Source: Spodoptera frugiperda (taxonomy: Eukaryota; Arthropoda; Insecta; Lepidoptera; Noctuidae). From it: a stretch of 64,000 nucleotides of DNA. A model generated the notes under the pieces. That model ran no database searches and was not told the origin of the DNA. It saw only the letters and a program-made list of their open reading frames with translations. Location: positions 866,001-930,000 of the forward strand of contig NC_064238.1 in the NCBI RefSeq assembly GCF_023101765.2. The letters run 5' to 3'. Made by a program: the position numbers and the translations under genes. Below are positions 59,771-64,000 of this stretch, one piece after another (position 1 is the stretch's first letter; every line of letters starts with the position of its first letter).

Positions 59771-60361
59771 TTTTTCTTCAATTAGTTGAAAAGTACTAAT
59801 TAATGAATTATTTATTTTATTCGAGAGTAACCATCAGGAGACCTAAATCATAACTTCTGAAAAATGGGTACATGTGTATAGTATAAGAGTATTTCCAAGT
59901 ATTAACTATTCCATTGTTAAAAGAAGAATATTTTTTTAGTTTGTACATAATCCAGTTACAAGTCGATACTGTTCAAAGAAAACTTATTTCATGCAATTGA
60001 TTGGAAGTATTATTAGGGATAGTTTCGATATCTGGGAATGTCGAGTTTCAAGTTGCACAGTTGTGAGTATTATTGGGTTTCTCAGTCGCAAGCTTAGAGG
60101 ATGGAGTTTGGAATTGTGTCCTATTGCATGACACTAATAATGTTGTTGGGAAATTGATGTATTTTGTGCATGTAAGTGCTTAATTTTGAGATAAAAGCTA
60201 TGTAAGGATTCGTTGATACGTTGGTCCATAATAATAATTATTGGAGGTGCGCTTTTACTCTGTGGATAAAAAATAATTATTAATAGGATGAAATAACGTT
60301 TTCAAATAACGTATCTCCTTAAGTAACTTGTAATGAGGTCCCTAATGAGGTCATGAGGAGA

Positions 60362-60508
60362 TGTGCCCAGTGTATGGCAATAGGCTCACCCCCTATTACA
60401 TTGGACTTATAACACAAGTGATGAAAAGTGGGTGTACATTGTAAAGCGGCATTTCGTACCGTAATGTGCATCTCTGCCTACCTCTTCGGGGATAAAAGGC
60501 GTGACGTG
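60362..60508 (+). mobile_element. SINE family C, copy 5 (5'-truncated)
   Basis: TGTGCCCAGTGTATGGCAAT, AGGCTCACCCCCTATTACAT, GTGATGAAAAGTGGGTGTAC and GGGATAAAAGGCGTGACGTG. The tRNA-like head is missing. The 85-codon minus frame crossing it is accidental. Confidence 0.8.
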
Positions 60509-61095
60509 AAATCCCAAAAACAGAATTAATGAAAATTTAACTATCGATTGCCATTTTAAAGATAAACCAGACAAACAAAGTGTAGCCACAGAATCCAATA
60601 TTGTGTTCCAGTAAAACAGTATCGCGCTTAAAGAAATCTGGGCCCGCAGCACTTCTATACACAATTAAGAGCCTTTTATAGTCAGCCGTATGGCCGTTTT
60701 TTATTACGGAACGTTTAAATAATTTTATGAGATCGCGTTGCCGAAATTACCCCATTAACTTTTTAAACAATCTCATTTTGAAATTTTACTTTCGCACGAG
60801 ATTTTGTTTTAAATGCTAAGTGTGTTTCTAGTAGGATTATTTACCAGGACAATTTCTGTAGTGGTCGACATTTTCGTTATAAAATTTGTCCTAAAAGTGC
60901 TTCTAGATTGCCTCTAAATAAATGTTGTGATTGCGTCTTTCAATTAAGGTTTTGTTTTATCGGATTTCGCTTTTCTCGGGACTGTACTCACACAATACTG
61001 AAATTTTGATAGTTCTATATTAACATAAATTCAGGTTAAACTTAAAATAAACAAGATATAATCTCAGCATGAATTTTATTAAACCATATTTTTAT
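60509..61095. other. Stretch without recognised gene
   Basis: No open frame or repeat recognised. Confidence 0.4.
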
Positions 61096-61194
61096 CACTC
61101 ACACTACGAAACACAACGCAAGCGTTATTTCGAGTCGGTTATCTGTGAGGCCGTGGTATCACTCGTGCCGAATCATGGCTCGCCTACACTTAAA
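61096..61194 (-). mobile_element. SINE-like family A, copy 8 (head only)
   Basis: In reverse it reads AGTGTAGGCGAGCCATGATT, GTGATACCACGGCCTCACAG and CGCTTGCGTTGTGTTTCGTA, then stops. Retroposons normally lose the 5' end, so a head without a tail implies a later deletion. The bases CGGCACGAGTGATACC also show loss of the GGGCCGGCTCGACCGG block. Confidence 0.75.
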
Positions 61195-62331
61195 AAATAT
61201 CGCTCACTTAAATTAGTATCGAATGAAGTAAAACTGTCGCTATCGATCAAAAAGTCATAAGTTCAAGTTGATTATAAAAAAAATACTTAAAAAAATATTA
61301 TTAAAATCAACAATTGAAAATGTCACGGGCAACTTACAAATTATTATATGATATCTAAAGAGAGAACTAAAAATGGAATCTTTTTCAATTTCGAAGCTAT
61401 AGAGCAGCGATTAATATTTCTTATTACTTTTTCCATTTTAATAGCACAAAGAGAAAATGAACTTGTTGAAATTAATGAGGAGGGTTCGTTAACGCATCTC
61501 TTATGAATCGAAACATTTATTAATGACAGGTTCTTCTGTGATTTTATTTTATCTGACTAAGTGGGTTTTGATTGGATTGAACCTTTTTCTGTATAAATAA
61601 AGGGCGTAAAGCTTAGGTCGTATGTTATTTTAGACTTTTGAACTTCGAAGAATCTTAAAATATTTTTAGTAATGTATGACTTATTTCTTGAAGTTCTTTG
61701 TTTGAATTTATTTATCAAGTTCTCCGTTTTAGTTATTTATAATGTCATATTTTTTAGAGTCGAAATATGTATACGACATCGACGAAATGGAGGCTAAAAT
61801 GTCTTCGACGATTAAATTTTTGTACGTAATCACAACATGATGAAACAACGAAACACACCACAAACCAAACCCAAACTCTAAACCCCTAATAATTTGTTTA
61901 ACAGTTGAAACGCTCCATAAACTAACAAAAAACGAATAGAAACGAAAGTATGGACCGATATTGCGGTTCTGCACAATCGTAAGGAGGCACACATGACGAT
62001 CGTAAAAAATGTGAATGGCATATTGAAATATTTCTCGCGACCCTTTTTCTGGCCAATTTTCCTCGAAGCTCTATGTAACAGCGATATAAATCTGACTCGC
62101 AGCCCGTTACGGCTTCTATTTGTGTGTTTATGGTAAGATCGAGCCGTTTTTTGGTAATATTTGAAGATCGGATCGTGGTAAGGTAGGTGATGTTATTGGT
62201 ACAATGTCAGCGGAGATGAGACTTTAGAGCGACAGCAGTGATGGTCGGTTATTAGCTAACATGCTAAAAGGGGACTTGTATTTCATCCTTGAGTTGAGGC
62301 TGAGCGAAATGTTTAAGAATATTTGAAAAGG
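61195..62331. other. AT-rich stretch, nothing recognised
   Basis: The 87-codon minus frame at 61729-61992 has no recognisable domain. No repeat family identified. Confidence 0.4.
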
Positions 62332-62947
62332 ACATCGGGCGTTTTTTACCCGATTTTTTAAAAGTCGCGAACATAAACCAAAATATTTTTAAATGATAGT
62401 GTTTGCAATCATATTTAATATTGTGTAGTTATTTTGATTCACAAAAATGGGAAAATGGAAATAATTAGTAAAATAAAAATGATATTTTAAGTTGACTATT
62501 TTTCCTAATTACTAAACGACCGCTCAGTAAGTTAAAATATCACTCCGTGGTATTTTTGTAAACCCAATCAGACTAAATCCGTCAAGTTGATGTGCATGTT
62601 TCGTTCTCACTCTCGCCCATAGTCTTAAAACTGGTATTATGTTGCGCTCGCGCAGGTAGCTAGCTTATCTTACTACATCGCAGTCCTTCGTCATCATCAT
62701 CGCAGTCCTTCGCCAAAAGTTAAGAGAAAAATATGTTGTTTTTATTATTTTTGATTCCCTTTTTCCTCTTCAATTATTGCCCAAAAACATTTATAAATAT
62801 TTTTTAAATGTCCAATTTCTCCTTATTGCCACGACCCACAGATATGGGAACTATACCATTGTGAACTAGATTTAATTGCCTATCCACCGTACCTAATTTT
62901 ATTTTTGTTCGCCGTAGGTAAGTGTCCCATACAAAAATGCCCGATGT
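62332..62947. mobile_element. Candidate 616-bp TIR element
   Basis: ACATCGGGCGTTTTT at 62332-62346 matches the complement of 62933-62947 in 14 of 15 positions. The interior is non-coding and AT-rich, with a 15-bp direct repeat (CATCGCAGTCCTTCG) at 62676 and 62698. No target-site duplication was found and no second copy exists here, so this is tentative. Confidence 0.35.
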
Positions 62948-64000
62948 TCTTTGAACCAGTGTAGTACTTGTTAGCTTGCAAATCTGCCTTGTCCCTACAC
63001 ATAATATTTTAGAGCAACTGACAAAATTTTAAAGTGAGATTCATGAGTCATCTTGAGACGAAAGTGACAGTTTTTTTTTTCAAAATATCTGCATATAGTC
63101 CAAATAACATTTACAACTGCTGCGCTACTACTCGTAGTTTTTAAATGGTAATCCTCTTCAATACATTGAGCAAAGCTTTATTTCAGCTGTGATCGACCTG
63201 AAACTCCACCACGTCGGTATATGAGAAAATTTTGCATTTTATGCAATTGCAATTTTACCGAAGACTTGTACTTTATGAATAAGATTTGTTTTACTATTGA
63301 AGTACAGATTGAGAGACAGTCTTATAGATACTAGTTATTTTGTTAGACATACCTACTAGTTTATTTGTCAAGCTGGTACACTAAACCTGAGCTATATTTA
63401 AGTAAATATTTTTAGTTATTCAAAACATAATAAAAACCTATTGTGTAAATAGAACAATAGGATAGGATTATAGGATCATTGTATCAATAATTAAAAACCT
63501 ACATGATGTTTTTATTAAATAAAACATAAATATAACTATTTGTATTTTTTCTACACCTCACAAGCTACTCGAATTGTCTACTAGGCAATAACGTCTAATT
63601 GAAGTTTAATAAAAAAAAAATACCTTATTTACTTTAATTTGTTTACAAACCCCCTTATCTTTACAAACAATAAGGGTCAAAGTCCCATAAAGCCGTCTTA
63701 ATCAATGGCGAAGCAAAATAGACCTAACACCATTAAACGTCTAGTCCGGTGAGTGTTCGGTCGAGATACAGCCGTTTAATGGGCCGGCTATGGCAAAAAC
63801 AACGCTGTTGCAACCCAAATTATAATATTGGAGTTCCAATTGCACAAGTTTGTACAATTTGCTACTTCGCACTATCGTGGACGCGCGGTTCGAACTCTCT
63901 GTAATGGTGGCAGGTTTAATACTCGACGGGTTACTGTTTTAATATGATTATTGTGTGGAAATTAAAAGGTATGTATGTTTAATTATTATGTTATTGTTTA
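62948..64000. other. AT-rich window end
   Basis: No open frame, gene or repeat recognised. 63700-63800 is slightly CpG-richer. Confidence 0.4.

Overview
The window looks like one AT-rich, gene-poor piece of a lepidopteran nuclear chromosome, most likely from a noctuid-type moth. The basis is the repeat complement: several short interspersed families, recognised from memory of lepidopteran (especially noctuid) genomes, recur here many times. They include tRNA-derived SINEs with readable pol III B boxes, 3' ends of RTE/Jockey-like LINEs, and several MITE families. Nothing bacterial or viral was seen: there are no operons, no long ORFs and no RNA genes. The longest open frame is about 130 codons, and the longest ones lie inside or run into repeats. 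I find no host protein-coding exon, tRNA, rRNA or known microRNA I can defend. The window is best read as intergenic or deep-intronic DNA.

Layout. 1-9.6 kb: mostly single-copy AT-rich DNA with a LINE tail (3.2 kb), two SINEs (3.9 and 4.5 kb), and a 1.3 kb element at 7.1-8.4 kb carrying many copies of a 13-bp motif in both orientations. 9.6-16.7 kb: a LINE remnant beside a 28-bp tandem repeat, two hairpins, a 742-bp inverted-terminal-repeat element, and two tRNA-derived SINEs. 17-25.2 kb: scattered SINE and LINE pieces and a short tandem duplication. 25.2-33.5 kb: CpG-rich single-copy islands, a LINE C-terminal remnant, a cluster of tRNA-derived SINEs, and an RTE fragment whose final 50 or so codons are still open. 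33.5-42.2 kb: more SINEs and a Harbinger-like deletion derivative at 37.9 kb. 42.2-53.6 kb: two more copies of a graded MITE family and the second, inverted copy of the 742-bp element. 53.6-64 kb: a 159-bp near-perfect foldback, a 10-bp-phased motif array, a SINE interrupted by a LINE tail with a target-site duplication, and a possible 616-bp inverted-repeat element at the far right.

How the parts relate. No gene network can be described. The interactions visible are between mobile elements. SINEs depend on LINE enzymes in trans, MITEs depend on absent transposases, and several nested or abutting insertions give relative ages. The most interesting objects are the GGTAAAGTTGCCA element (7.1-8.4 kb), the near-identical inverted pair of 742/743-bp elements (14.8 and 51.5 kb), and the Harbinger-like fragment flanked by 19-bp direct repeats (37.9 kb). 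Family assignments come from memory and by-eye comparison; no database was searched.
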